In this document: positions 15,829-25,263 of the stretch, one piece after another
How positions within the stretch are numbered: position 1 is the stretch's first letter
Layout of the letters: each line of letters opens with the position of its first letter
Assembly: GCF_022655055.1 (NCBI RefSeq)
Contig: NZ_CP093384.1
Location: 124,001 to 188,000, forward strand
DNA length: 64,000 bases
Reading direction: 5' to 3'
Source of the DNA: Vagococcus sp. CY52-2
GTDB lineage: Bacteria; Bacillota; Bacilli; Lactobacillales; Vagococcaceae
Notes under the pieces: model-generated
Told to the model about the DNA's origin: nothing
Databases searched by the model: none
What the model saw: only the letters and a program-made list of their open reading frames with translations
Made by a program: the position numbers and the translations under genes

Positions 15829-17043
15829 ATGAAATTTATTCATATGGCAGATTTGCATATCGATCAACCTTTTTCTGGTATTACAACAGAAGATGTAACA
15901 TTTCAAAAAGAGATACAACAAATAAATTATAAAGTGTTTGAGACCATTATAGAAAATTGTATTAAGGAGTCAGTTGATTTCTTATTGATAGTTGGAGATA
16001 CGTTCCATCAAGCAACATCGTCTATTTATACACAAAAATTTGTAATGGATCAATTTAGGCGTCTAGAAGAAGAACAAATCAAAGTAGTGATGTCTTTTGG
16101 AAATCATGATTATTATACGAAAAGTCGTTACTGGTTTGAATGGCCACAAAACGTCATATTATTTGATACTGAAGAAGTTACGACAAAGGTTCTACAAATG
16201 ACAAATGGACAAAGTGTTTCTATTAGTGGTTTTTCTTATGAACATCAGTGGATTAAAGGCAATAAAGCGTTAGATTATCCAAGTAGAAGTATGGAAACAG
16301 ATTATCACATTGGATTTTATCATGGTGAGATAGCACAAGAAGGAAAATATGCTCCGTTTCTTTTATCTGATTTAAAACCAACATATGATTATTGGGCATT
16401 AGGGCATATTCATAAGACAGAGGTGTTAACAGATAAACCACTAACTATTTATCCAGGAACTCCTCAAGGACATACTCGAAAAGAGAGACAGACTAAGGGA
16501 GTTGGTCTGGTTGAAGTCAATGGCTCTAGTGTATCGCAAAAATTTATCGATGTAAGTAAAGCAGCATGGGTGCAACAAGATATCTCATTAAAAGAAATAA
16601 CACGATCAGATCAACTAACAAAAATTGAAAAAGAAATCATGGCAGCAAAATATACAAAAGAGGTAACCTTACTAGTAGTAAAATTGAGTCCATCTTCTGA
16701 AGAAGGACTAAGTGAGCTACTTTTAAATAAAGAAGAAATATTAGGTTATCTTCAACGTCAATTATTAAGAAAAACTTCTTATTATATTTGGTTAGTCGAT
16801 ATAATGATTGAGCCAATCGAGATAGATCAACTTATTATGGGATTTGATTCAAGTTTAGTCGATGATTTAGCACAACATTTCTTGAAGCGTAATGAATTTA
16901 ATGATGTTGCGAAGGATATTGTGCAACAACCAGTAATTGGAACGAATATTGTATTTGATGAAGAAGATATGGAACGTATTGTAGAAGAAAGTAGCCAATT
17001 AGTGAAGGACAAAATGATTTTTAAAAATGGAGTAGGCCAATGA
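15829..17043 (+). CDS. yhaO: YhaO: Mre11/SbcD-like metallophosphoesterase
   Basis: 404 residues. The N-terminal half carries the calcineurin-like phosphoesterase motifs: ADLHID (D8, H10), GDTFH, GNHDYY and GHIH, which bind two metal ions. It resembles the Mre11/SbcD nucleases. The C-terminal half is typical of YhaO and probably binds the ATPase partner. The last four bases overlap the next gene (ATGA), so yhaO, yhaN and yhaM form one operon, the same order as in Bacillus. A role as a DNA-processing nuclease is inferred from the family. This is one of two Mre11-like proteins in the window (see sbcD). Confidence 0.9.
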   Translation: MKFIHMADLHIDQPFSGITTEDVTFQKEIQQINYKVFETIIENCIKESVDFLLIVGDTFHQATSSIYTQKFVMDQFRRLEEEQIKVVMSFGNHDYYTKSRYWFEWPQNVILFDTEEVTTKVLQMTNGQSVSISGFSYEHQWIKGNKALDYPSRSMETDYHIGFYHGEIAQEGKYAPFLLSDLKPTYDYWALGHIHKTEVLTDKPLTIYPGTPQGHTRKERQTKGVGLVEVNGSSVSQKFIDVSKAAWVQQDISLKEITRSDQLTKIEKEIMAAKYTKEVTLLVVKLSPSSEEGLSELLLNKEEILGYLQRQLLRKTSYYIWLVDIMIEPIEIDQLIMGFDSSLVDDLAQHFLKRNEFNDVAKDIVQQPVIGTNIVFDEEDMERIVEESSQLVKDKMIFKNGVGQ

Positions 17044-19808
17044 AAATAAGACGATTATACATTAATGGATTTGGAAAATTTAATAATCAAGTATTTAACT
17101 TAAAAGAAGATAATCAACTCATTTTTGGTGATAATGAATCAGGAAAATCCACATTATATCATTTTATACGGACTATTTTATTTGGTTTTCCTAAAAAACG
17201 TGATATGACACGTGATTTTACACCAGTAGCTGGAGCGACATATGGTGGGCATTTAATTATCGATCACCCAGTTCATGGTGAAATTTACGTTGAGCGATTT
17301 AAAGAAAAAAATAAAGGGCAGGCATATGTGCGTTTAGAAGATGGTCAAGTAGGAGACGAGAGACTTCTAACAACTATTTTATCACCTTTAACACGTGAAA
17401 TTTTTGATGAGGTGTTTAGCTTTCAGCAAGAACAGTTGGTTGATTTAAATGATTTAAATGAAGTTAGATTGCAACGTTTACTGTTGACAGTTGGTTTAAC
17501 AGGAAGTGAACGACTAACTGCCATATCAAATGATTTTCTAAAAGATAGACAACAAATATATAAACCTTCTGGACGAATTCCGTTATTAAATCAACAATTA
17601 AAAGAATTCAACCGTTTGGAACAGAGTATTCGTTTAGTTGAAGAACAAGAACAAACTTACCAAAATAAATGGGATCGACGAATAGAATTAGAAGAGTTGT
17701 TGGAAAAAGAACGTAAGGAGTTGGAAGATAGCTATTCTTTAGAAAAGACATTACTAGATCAGCAAAAATATTTTCCTCTATACACCGAATGGCAAACATT
17801 GAACAGGGAGACCGGTGGAAAGAAAGAAAAAGACGCTGCCCCACAAACAACCATTAAGAGTGTGTCAGACGCATTACAGGAATATCGTTTCTTAACAAAA
17901 AAAGAGACTGAACTATTAGAAAATCAAAGTGAAATCATTAAAGACATTACCCCAGCTGTTCAATTTTATCTTGAGAATCAAGAATTATTTGAACAATTAT
18001 TAGATGATCAATTGAGTGTTCAATCAATCAGTGAGCGACAAGAGGTTATGCAACAGCAACTCGATGCCTATATATCAAATAAAAAAGAATTATATGAAAA
18101 ATATCGTTTATCAGATGCATTACTTGATGTGGTAATTGAAGAACAGGAAGAAATATCATTAAAAGAATTGGCAGAAGTTGAGGAAGAATTATTACGGAAA
18201 CAAGTGATATTATCCAATGAACAAAGCCGATTATCCATTCGTCAGCGAAAACTAGATCATGAATTATCTGAATCAGAAAATCAATTAGATACTTCATCTG
18301 CATCGATTAATGAGGAACATCTAGATAATAGCCCATTTCTTGATTCATTTACGATAAAAATGTTTTCAGGGCTCTCAATAGCGATTGCTATTATGATGCT
18401 ACTACTGGCAATTGTGTTAGGTGTATCATGGCTATATGTGATTGTCGTTATTTTTGCGGGGTTAGGTATTTATGGTTTTATGAATACATCTAGGGTACCA
18501 AAGTCGTCATCTGTGACCCCAGAAGAAGCCAAAACATTATATAAACAACAATTAGGCGAGGCGGATCAACTAGCTGGCGAGTTATATGAATTGGAAAAAG
18601 AACTAGCTAATTTTGAAGAACAGGATGCGTTAGTAAAAAAACAAAAAGAACAATGGGCGACAGCATATGGCTTCTCTACAGATGAGACGGTTTCAATGTG
18701 GTTAACTACATTACCTGTTTTTAGTCAATTACGTGACATTCAAAAAAATGAACAAGAGATGCAACAACAGCTTGAAACGATTGATAAAGCAATTGATTCT
18801 TATAAACAATCACTTTCTTTTGCTAAAGAGTGGATTCCTTTAGAAGATAAAAATATTCGTGATGGCTTTAAAGAAGTCAAACAATTTGTTGAGGCACAAA
18901 AAGAAGCAATTAATCGTCTGGAAGGTAGTGAAACAAGCAATATTCAAAGTGAACTAGCCTCTATTCGACATCAAAAAGCGGCTAGTCAACAATTGGTTAA
19001 TCAATTAATTGATCAACATGAGGCTACGCCAATTGATATAGCTAAAGAATGGTTAAATCATCAAGAACAGCTAAATCAAAATGCTAAACGTTTAAGCGAA
19101 TTAGAACGTCAGTTAGAGCACGTGTTCGATTTATCTAAAGAATACAAATTACTTTCAATTAACCGCGAAGTAATGAAGGTAAAAGAAATTCAGGATGAAC
19201 TGAAAGATAAACAACGAATGTATCAAACAGAATGGCAACAAATTGATTATGATATGAAGCAAATGGAAAAAAATGGCTCATTAGATGATTTGAGACAAGA
19301 AAGAGCCACTCAATTAGCAAAAATTGAAGAAATGACAGAGCAATGGTTAACGTTACGATTTTCTGAAGAGTTGATTCAACGGCTATTTCAATACTTATCA
19401 GATCAACAATTACCAACATTACTTGGTACAGTCACAGGTTATTTCAATCTATTAACTAATAAAAAATATCATAAGGTATTAATAGAAGATGGTAGATTAT
19501 GGGTCGTTGATACCACGCAACAGTCTTGGACAATTGATCAACTATCTACTGGGACAAAAGATCAATTATATATGGCTTTTCGTCTAGCTTTTATTCATTT
19601 ACATAGTGAGGATTACGGTTCACCAATTGTTATAGATGATGGCTGGCTCCATTTTGATGATTCGCGTAAGGCAACTTTGTTTAATTTATTAGATATGTTA
19701 GGAAAAGATAATCAAGTTATTTGTTTAACATCTGATAAAGCAATGAGAGAATATTTTAAAATGAAAGATCAATCTGTTTTGGTTATCGGAGAGGAAGAAA
19801 CAGCATGA
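17040..19808 (+). CDS. yhaN: YhaN: Rad50/SMC-like AAA ATPase with membrane segments
   Basis: 922 residues. Walker A (GDNESGKST, 30-38) opens the protein and the other half of the ATPase (LSTGTKDQLYMAFRLAF, then IVIDDGWLHFDD) closes it. Long coiled coils lie between, an SMC/Rad50 layout. Unlike Rad50, two hydrophobic segments at about residues 437-482 would place the middle in the membrane, as known for Bacillus YhaN. No CxxC zinc hook is seen. It should act with YhaO on nucleic acid ends, perhaps at the membrane. The start overlaps yhaO by four bases, and its end overlaps yhaM by four bases. Confidence 0.9.
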   Translation: MKIRRLYINGFGKFNNQVFNLKEDNQLIFGDNESGKSTLYHFIRTILFGFPKKRDMTRDFTPVAGATYGGHLIIDHPVHGEIYVERFKEKNKGQAYVRLEDGQVGDERLLTTILSPLTREIFDEVFSFQQEQLVDLNDLNEVRLQRLLLTVGLTGSERLTAISNDFLKDRQQIYKPSGRIPLLNQQLKEFNRLEQSIRLVEEQEQTYQNKWDRRIELEELLEKERKELEDSYSLEKTLLDQQKYFPLYTEWQTLNRETGGKKEKDAAPQTTIKSVSDALQEYRFLTKKETELLENQSEIIKDITPAVQFYLENQELFEQLLDDQLSVQSISERQEVMQQQLDAYISNKKELYEKYRLSDALLDVVIEEQEEISLKELAEVEEELLRKQVILSNEQSRLSIRQRKLDHELSESENQLDTSSASINEEHLDNSPFLDSFTIKMFSGLSIAIAIMMLLLAIVLGVSWLYVIVVIFAGLGIYGFMNTSRVPKSSSVTPEEAKTLYKQQLGEADQLAGELYELEKELANFEEQDALVKKQKEQWATAYGFSTDETVSMWLTTLPVFSQLRDIQKNEQEMQQQLETIDKAIDSYKQSLSFAKEWIPLEDKNIRDGFKEVKQFVEAQKEAINRLEGSETSNIQSELASIRHQKAASQQLVNQLIDQHEATPIDIAKEWLNHQEQLNQNAKRLSELERQLEHVFDLSKEYKLLSINREVMKVKEIQDELKDKQRMYQTEWQQIDYDMKQMEKNGSLDDLRQERATQLAKIEEMTEQWLTLRFSEELIQRLFQYLSDQQLPTLLGTVTGYFNLLTNKKYHKVLIEDGRLWVVDTTQQSWTIDQLSTGTKDQLYMAFRLAFIHLHSEDYGSPIVIDDGWLHFDDSRKATLFNLLDMLGKDNQVICLTSDKAMREYFKMKDQSVLVIGEEETA

Positions 19809-20746
19809 AAAAATTAAGGGAACTTTCTGTAGATGAAACATTTGAAGCATTTGTCTTATTAAAAACAGCGGATGTTCGAGTAGCGAGAAATGGAAAAAAA
19901 TTCATTGCGTTTACATTCCAAGATAATTCAGGCACGATAGATGGTAAGTACTGGGGAGCATCAGAAGAAGATATTGAGCTATTTACAACTGGTAAAGTTG
20001 TGTTCTTAAATGGTAAACGTGAGCTGTATCAAAATATGCCTCAAATCAAAATTCTTCATATGCGTTTAGCTAAAAATGATGAACCGGTTGATCCGTCTTT
20101 ATACATGGAAAAAGCACCTATTGATATTGATGAGATGAAACAGGAATTTAATGATTACTTACTAGATATTACTCAAGCAAAATGGCACCGTATTGTCCGT
20201 CATATTCTTAGTAAGTATCAAAAAGAATTTTTTGAATACCCAGCAGCAAAACGAAACCATCATGCGTTTGCAGGAGGGTTGGCTTTCCATACTTTAACCA
20301 TGTTACGCTTAGCAAAATCTGTCTCACAAGAATACACAGAACTAAATCTGTCTTTGTTATATGCAGGTGTTATGTTGCATGACTTGGGGAAAGTACATGA
20401 ACTATCAGGTCCTGTCGCAACAGAGTATACCTTAGCAGGAAATTTATTAGGACATATTGTGATGATTGATGAAGAAATAACAAAGGCTTGTATAGAATTA
20501 AATATTTCAGAACTAGATGAGGAAGTACTAGTTCTTAAGCATGTTGTATTAGCACACCATGGTTTGTTGGAATATGGATCACCTGTTAGGCCTAAAATTA
20601 TGGAAGCAGAAATATTGCATCATTTAGATAATTTAGACGCATCAATGCAAATGATGTTAGGATCATTAAAACAAGTAAATCCTGGGGAGTATACAGAACG
20701 TATTTTTGGATTGGACAATCGAAATTTTTATTTACCAAATATTTAA
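19805..20746 (+). CDS. yhaM: YhaM: 3'-5' exoribonuclease (OB fold + HD domain)
   Basis: 313 residues. An OB-fold nucleic-acid-binding domain occupies about residues 10-95. It is followed by an HD metal-dependent phosphohydrolase domain with HHAFAGGLAFHT, the HD pair in GVMLHDLGK and the downstream His in LAHHGLLEYGSP. Bacillus YhaM is a Mn-dependent 3'-5' exonuclease that trims single-stranded RNA and DNA. In streptococci it trims mRNA 3' ends. The ATG overlaps the yhaN stop by four bases, so expression is coupled. A bidirectional terminator separates it from srtA. Confidence 0.95.
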   Translation: MKKLRELSVDETFEAFVLLKTADVRVARNGKKFIAFTFQDNSGTIDGKYWGASEEDIELFTTGKVVFLNGKRELYQNMPQIKILHMRLAKNDEPVDPSLYMEKAPIDIDEMKQEFNDYLLDITQAKWHRIVRHILSKYQKEFFEYPAAKRNHHAFAGGLAFHTLTMLRLAKSVSQEYTELNLSLLYAGVMLHDLGKVHELSGPVATEYTLAGNLLGHIVMIDEEITKACIELNISELDEEVLVLKHVVLAHHGLLEYGSPVRPKIMEAEILHHLDNLDASMQMMLGSLKQVNPGEYTERIFGLDNRNFYLPNI

Positions 20747-20790
20747 AAAGCATTGAACATAAGAAACATTCTTGTGTTCAATGCTTTTTA
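20746..20790. terminator. Bidirectional terminator between yhaM and srtA
   Basis: AAAAGCATTGAACA (20746-20759) pairs with TGTTCAATGCTTTT (20775-20788), with T-runs on both strands. Confidence 0.9.
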
Positions 20791-20795
20791 CTATA

Positions 20796-21587
20796 TTAAT
20801 AATAATTGTTTTGTGCTAATTCAAAAGCATCACGCATATCCTTTGGTGCTTTTTTTCCATTCACTTTTTTTACGAGTTCACCTTGTAAAATAAGACGGTG
20901 TTCACCAGATGTATCACAAGTGACTAAAGTAACCTGACGTTTTTCAGGAACATCTTCAATAACATCTACTCTTGTTGGTTCTACATATTCTTTCATGGTA
21001 ACTTTATATTCATAGATATACTCTAAATCTGTGAGATAAATAGAAGATCCAAGTTCCACTCGGACTAAAGGAGCAAATAACAAAGTAGGATCATACATAT
21101 AATGACTAGCTAAAGCATAGTTTCCAAACCCCATTTTCTGATCGGGTTTCATCGTTCCAGCTCCAACAGAAATAACGTAATTAGAAACCCCTTTTAGAAT
21201 CGGTAAATTTAAATCCACACTGGGTATAGCAATACCACCCACAACATCTCCGACATCACGGCCACGTGATTTAGTGACAGTATTGAAATCTAGCGATTCT
21301 ACTTGATCAAAATCAAAAGTTGCTTCTTTTTGTTCATTTTTAACAACATCATCTCGAGTTATTTTATTGACTTGATATTGTGCCGTATTTTCTTTTACAA
21401 GATAATTTTTAATCTGGTTATTAAAAATTAATGCAATCCCTACTAAAAAGAGAATAATCATGATTAGATTAAAAAAGAAATGTTTAAATCGTTGCCCAAT
21501 CGATTTTTTTTTGGTTTGATGTTTTGTTGAACGTTTTTTTTGTGATGAATCATTTTTGTTAGAGATGATATTAGCCCCCTTTTTCAT
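20796..21587 (-). CDS. srtA: Class A sortase (housekeeping)
   Basis: 263 residues. A basic N-terminus and one membrane helix (FFFNLIMIILFLVGIALIF) anchor the enzyme with its catalytic domain outside. The catalytic triad is visible: His in LASHYM, Cys in TLVTCDTSGE and Arg in HRLILQGEL. Class A sortases cleave LPXTG proteins and join them to the wall. The N-terminal extension before the helix (about 40 residues, Lys/Ser-rich) is longer than usual. The ATG at 21587 has no clear ribosome binding site, and a TATGAT box lies about 20 bases upstream, so the leader is very short. No intact LPXTG substrate gene is in the window, only the remnant at 39617-39817. Confidence 0.9.
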   Translation of the reverse strand: MKKGANIISNKNDSSQKKRSTKHQTKKKSIGQRFKHFFFNLIMIILFLVGIALIFNNQIKNYLVKENTAQYQVNKITRDDVVKNEQKEATFDFDQVESLDFNTVTKSRGRDVGDVVGGIAIPSVDLNLPILKGVSNYVISVGAGTMKPDQKMGFGNYALASHYMYDPTLLFAPLVRVELGSSIYLTDLEYIYEYKVTMKEYVEPTRVDVIEDVPEKRQVTLVTCDTSGEHRLILQGELVKKVNGKKAPKDMRDAFELAQNNYY

Positions 21588-21804
21588 GTAATTCTATCAA
21601 CTATCATACCATAATAATTTTAAAAATAAAGAAAGTAGGGTGATAAAACAACATTACGTTATTATGCCGTTTTTTTAAATATCTCACTAGATTTGTAATA
21701 CAAACGTAATTAAACTGCTAGGGTTTATGTGTTCATTTTGTTAAGGAAAAATGGTATAGTTGTATTAATGGAAATTACTAGTAGAAGAAAGATAGGTGAA
21801 GGTG

Positions 21805-22569
21805 TTGCGACGAAATATATATGTTCATTTAGATGGTATTAGTAACTCGGTTTTAACAAAGGGACTTAGCCATCAAGACTTTGATCGTTATACTATTCAT
21901 CGTCCCAAAAACTTACTATTGCTAGATGCTAGTGAGCTAGAGGGGGAGTATGAAGCGCATACTGGATTTAGGGTAATACGCGGCCAGGAAAATGTTGATC
22001 GATATTTAAGCAATTTAAATTATAATAAAAGGCGAGAAATTAAATGGTTAGATTTTGAAGAATATGATACATTAAAACGTTTGACAGCAAATGAAATTGC
22101 TGAAATATTGTATTTATCCCATATGAAGATGCAATTGCGTTCGCCTTTTTTTTATAAATTACAAAATAATTATGCTTTTTTTGAGACAGAACAAGAAGTG
22201 ATGAAAGTATATTATCGAAATATAGACGAATTTTATCAGTCTTTATCTCAAAAAATTACTGATAAAGTTTTATACCAATTAAATGCTAATCGCTCTCTAT
22301 TCTCAAAACGCTATACTAATATAACGCCTTTACCATACGATATAGTAAAAGAGTTAAAAAGTATTATGCAAGAAGGGACTGTATTTGAGTTTTCACAAGT
22401 TGGTCTAGATAATGGGGAGTATAAAATACCCGTACATGTTGTTGAAGATAATCTTAGAAAAATTGAGAGTAATCAATTATTTTTGGAAGAAAAAGTAGGT
22501 GTTTTAATCTATCAACATCAAAAGATGTCATGGTATTTTAAGACGGTAGATAACCCGATATTGTTTTAG
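21805..22569 (+). CDS. Hypothetical protein, about 254 aa
   Basis: I do not recognise a family. The protein is soluble, aromatic- and charge-rich, starting RRNIYVHLDGIS and ending DNPILF. There is no signal peptide, membrane helix or obvious catalytic motif. The start is uncertain. AGGTGA (21794-21799) is a good match to the 16S 3' end and best serves the TTG at 21805. GTG 21796 and GTG 21802 are in the same frame. A TATAGT -10 box precedes it. It sits between srtA (divergent) and ddl. No terminator is obvious before ddl, but ddl has its own TATAAT. Confidence 0.7.
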   Translation: MRRNIYVHLDGISNSVLTKGLSHQDFDRYTIHRPKNLLLLDASELEGEYEAHTGFRVIRGQENVDRYLSNLNYNKRREIKWLDFEEYDTLKRLTANEIAEILYLSHMKMQLRSPFFYKLQNNYAFFETEQEVMKVYYRNIDEFYQSLSQKITDKVLYQLNANRSLFSKRYTNITPLPYDIVKELKSIMQEGTVFEFSQVGLDNGEYKIPVHVVEDNLRKIESNQLFLEEKVGVLIYQHQKMSWYFKTVDNPILF

Positions 22570-22667
22570 TGCAGTGCTTCTTTTATTTATATAGATAAAA
22601 AATAAGGAATAGAATTTTGCTGAAAACTGGAGTATAATTAAGTCCTAGTAAATTTAGGAGGACAACC

Positions 22668-23717
22668 ATGAAGATTTTTTTAGTATATGGTGGTAAAAGT
22701 GCTGAACATGATGTATCAATTCTATCGGCCTTTTCAATTTTACAAGCAATTTATTATAACTATTATTCAGTTCAATTAGTTTATATTACGAAAGATGGTA
22801 ATTGGCTAAAGGGACCTGTGTATCATGAGGCACCTTTAAATAAAGAATCTCTACACTTAACGATTGCCAATGCTCAACCTATTTTACCAAGTGATTTAAA
22901 AGAAGGAAATGCGGTTATTTTTCCAGTATTACATGGTCCTAATGGAGAAGATGGTACGATTCAAGGATTATTTGAAGTATTAAATATGCCGTATGTTGGT
23001 GCGGGAGTTTTGGCTAGTGCATGTGCTATGGATAAAATCATTGGTAAACAGTTATTCCAGCAAGTCGGTATTCCTCAATTACCATATGTTGCAGTAACTA
23101 AAACGGGCTATAAAGATCACCAAGAAGACATTTTGTTAGAGTGTGAAGGTAGTTTGATTTACCCAATGTTTGTTAAACCAGCTAACATGGGTTCAAGTGT
23201 CGGTATTAATAAAGCTGAATCTCGTGAAGAATTAGTTCAGGCAATAGATGAGGCATTCCGTTTTGATCGACGTGTCATTGTGGAGCAAGGAATTGAAGCA
23301 CGCGAATTAGAAGTTGCCGTATTGGGTAATGATGAAATCAGAACAACTTTAGCTGGAGAGATTGTTAAAGATGTGGCATTTTATACATACGAATCAAAAT
23401 ATTTGGACAATAAAGTGGAATTACAAATTCCAGCAGATATTTCAGCTGAATTACAAGAAACATTACAATATTATGCTAAAAAAGCGTACCAAACACTAGA
23501 TGGTAGTGGATTGAGTCGCTGTGACTTCTTTTTAACAGCTAATAATGAGGTATTCCTAAATGAAGTGAATACGATGCCAGGTTTTACACCATTTAGTATG
23601 TATCCGTTACTATGGAAAAATATGGGATTAAATTATGGTGACTTGCTAGAAGAATTGATTCAATTAGCTAAACTACGTTTTGAAAAAAAACAACAAATTG
23701 AAGTTGAGCAGTTGTAG
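22668..23717 (+). CDS. ddl: D-alanine--D-alanine ligase
   Basis: 349 residues of the ATP-grasp superfamily. The N-terminal motif GGKSAEHDVSILSA, the ATP-binding MVKPAN-type loop (MFVKPANMGSSVGI) and the C-terminal metal-binding NEVNTMPGFTPFSMYP are present. The omega-loop reads FYTYESKY with a Tyr-Lys pair, as expected for D-Ala-D-Ala rather than D-Ala-D-Lac ligases, so no intrinsic vancomycin resistance is suggested. The product supplies the dipeptide that MurF adds next, and murF follows directly. The start ATG follows TTAGGAGG. A terminator-like hairpin sits just after the stop. Confidence 0.95.
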   Translation: MKIFLVYGGKSAEHDVSILSAFSILQAIYYNYYSVQLVYITKDGNWLKGPVYHEAPLNKESLHLTIANAQPILPSDLKEGNAVIFPVLHGPNGEDGTIQGLFEVLNMPYVGAGVLASACAMDKIIGKQLFQQVGIPQLPYVAVTKTGYKDHQEDILLECEGSLIYPMFVKPANMGSSVGINKAESREELVQAIDEAFRFDRRVIVEQGIEARELEVAVLGNDEIRTTLAGEIVKDVAFYTYESKYLDNKVELQIPADISAELQETLQYYAKKAYQTLDGSGLSRCDFFLTANNEVFLNEVNTMPGFTPFSMYPLLWKNMGLNYGDLLEELIQLAKLRFEKKQQIEVEQL

Positions 23718-23743
23718 AGTTGGACGCTTGTTCAGCTTTTTTT
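23718..23743 (+). terminator. Terminator-like hairpin between ddl and murF
   Basis: AGTTGGAC (23718-23725) pairs fully, with G-U wobbles, to GTTCAGCT (23730-23737) around loop GCTT, followed by seven Ts. It starts at the first base after the ddl stop and could attenuate transcription into murF. Confidence 0.7.
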
Positions 23744-23768
23744 GTTGATAAGAGAAAGAAGGAGAGCT

Positions 23769-25142
23769 ATGAACTTATTAATTAAAGAGATTGTCGCGGC
23801 GGTAGAAGGCATCAATTATGCTCAACATTTAGATGACCAAACGATTTCCTCTGTTGAGTTTGATACACGAAAAGTGCGAGAAAATAGCTTGTTTGTTCCA
23901 CTAAAAGGAGCAAGAGATGGTCATGATTTTATTCCGCAAGCCATTGATAACGGAGCTTCTTTAGTTTTATCAGAAAAAGATTTATCTGAAGATATTGCGT
24001 ATATTAAAGTCGAAGATACATTAATTGCCTTACAAAAATTATCTCGTTTTTATTTAGAAAAAAGTGCACCTAAAGTAATAGGAATTACAGGGAGTAACGG
24101 GAAAACAACAACAAAAGATATGACGGCAGCTGTGTTATCACAAGCATTTAAAACATATAAAACACAAGGTAATTATAATAATCATATTGGCTTGCCTTAC
24201 ACGATTTTATCCATGCCAGAAGATACAGAGATGTTAGTTTTAGAGATGGGGATGGATCATAAAGGTGAAATTGAAGTCTTGTCAAATCTTGCGACACCAG
24301 ATATTGCAGCCATCACATTGATTGGGGAATCTCATATCGAATACTTAGGATCACGAGCTGGCATTGCTGAAGCTAAAATGGAAATCACTTCAGGTCTTAA
24401 AAAAGAAGGCATTTTAATTATCCCAAATGATGAGCCATTGTTAAAACGATTGATAGTGGATATCTCACAAGAGGTTGAAAGTTTTGGGATAGATACGCAA
24501 GCAACTTTATCAGCTTCCATACTTTCAGAAACGAAAGTTGATACACAGTTTGAAACTAATCTATTTGAAGGTGAAGTATTTTCAATTCCGGTTTTGGGTG
24601 GCTATAATGTCAAAAATGCTTTGATTGCTTTATTGATTGGAAATCATTTTGGCATACCTGTTTCAAAAATGAAAAATGGGCTAGAAACATTTGATTTAAC
24701 TAAAAATAGAACAGAATGGTTGAAAACAAATGACGGCATTGATATCTTAAGTGATGTATACAATGCCAATCCAACTGCAATGAAATTAGTGTTAGACACA
24801 TTTTCTGCGTTAGAATTAGAAGGCAAGAAATATATTGTGTTAGGTGACATGCTAGAATTAGGGGAACTATCTAGCCAGATGCATGAAAGTATCTCCGAGC
24901 ATATTTCACCAAATCATATTGATCAAGTTTATTTGTATGGCGAGCAAATGAACGCTCTTTATAATCTGTTAAATGATAGAATGCCAAAAGGTTCTCTTCA
25001 TTTTTACCATAAAACAGAAAAAAAAGAATTAATGAAACATTTATCAAGTCAACTGCAATCAAAAGATACGGTTTTTCTGAAAGCAAGCAATGGAATGGGA
25101 TTAAATGAAGTTGTTGATTTTTTATTAAAAAACCATGAATAG
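23769..25142 (+). CDS. murF: MurF: UDP-MurNAc-tripeptide--D-Ala-D-Ala ligase
   Basis: 457 residues. It adds D-Ala-D-Ala to the UDP-MurNAc-tripeptide, the last cytoplasmic step of stem-peptide synthesis. Mur-ligase motifs: EFDTRK near the N-terminus (uracil-binding), GITGSNGKTTTKDM (ATP loop), EMGMDHKGEI and YNANPTAM. The ATG at 23769 is chosen because AAGGAG lies 6-7 bases upstream. A TTG at 23742 in the same frame has none and falls in the T-run of the hairpin. The pairing ddl-murF is the conserved order in Enterococcus and Bacillus, and cshA follows as it does there. Confidence 0.95.
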   Translation: MNLLIKEIVAAVEGINYAQHLDDQTISSVEFDTRKVRENSLFVPLKGARDGHDFIPQAIDNGASLVLSEKDLSEDIAYIKVEDTLIALQKLSRFYLEKSAPKVIGITGSNGKTTTKDMTAAVLSQAFKTYKTQGNYNNHIGLPYTILSMPEDTEMLVLEMGMDHKGEIEVLSNLATPDIAAITLIGESHIEYLGSRAGIAEAKMEITSGLKKEGILIIPNDEPLLKRLIVDISQEVESFGIDTQATLSASILSETKVDTQFETNLFEGEVFSIPVLGGYNVKNALIALLIGNHFGIPVSKMKNGLETFDLTKNRTEWLKTNDGIDILSDVYNANPTAMKLVLDTFSALELEGKKYIVLGDMLELGELSSQMHESISEHISPNHIDQVYLYGEQMNALYNLLNDRMPKGSLHFYHKTEKKELMKHLSSQLQSKDTVFLKASNGMGLNEVVDFLLKNHE

Positions 25143-25198
25143 GCAAGGTTTTATTGTTAATTATTTAAGAATGTGATAGTATTATACGAATGCCTATT
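25138..25198. other. Long-range inverted repeat in the cshA leader
   Basis: AATAGGCA (25138-25145, overlapping the murF stop) is repeated inverted as TGCCTATT (25191-25198), then several Ts. It could act as a weak terminator for murF or as a 5'-leader structure of cshA. The leader between murF and cshA is 121 bases. Confidence 0.4.
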
Positions 25199-25263
25199 TT
25201 CATTTTTTTTCATTATATAAAAAGAAAAGCAGTCGATTTAGCAACAAACTAGGAGGATATCAT

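Noticed and set aside
22668-23717. D-Ala-D-Lac type ligase (vancomycin resistance)
   Set aside because: The omega-loop has the Tyr-Lys type FYTYESKY expected of D-Ala-D-Ala ligases, and no van genes are near.
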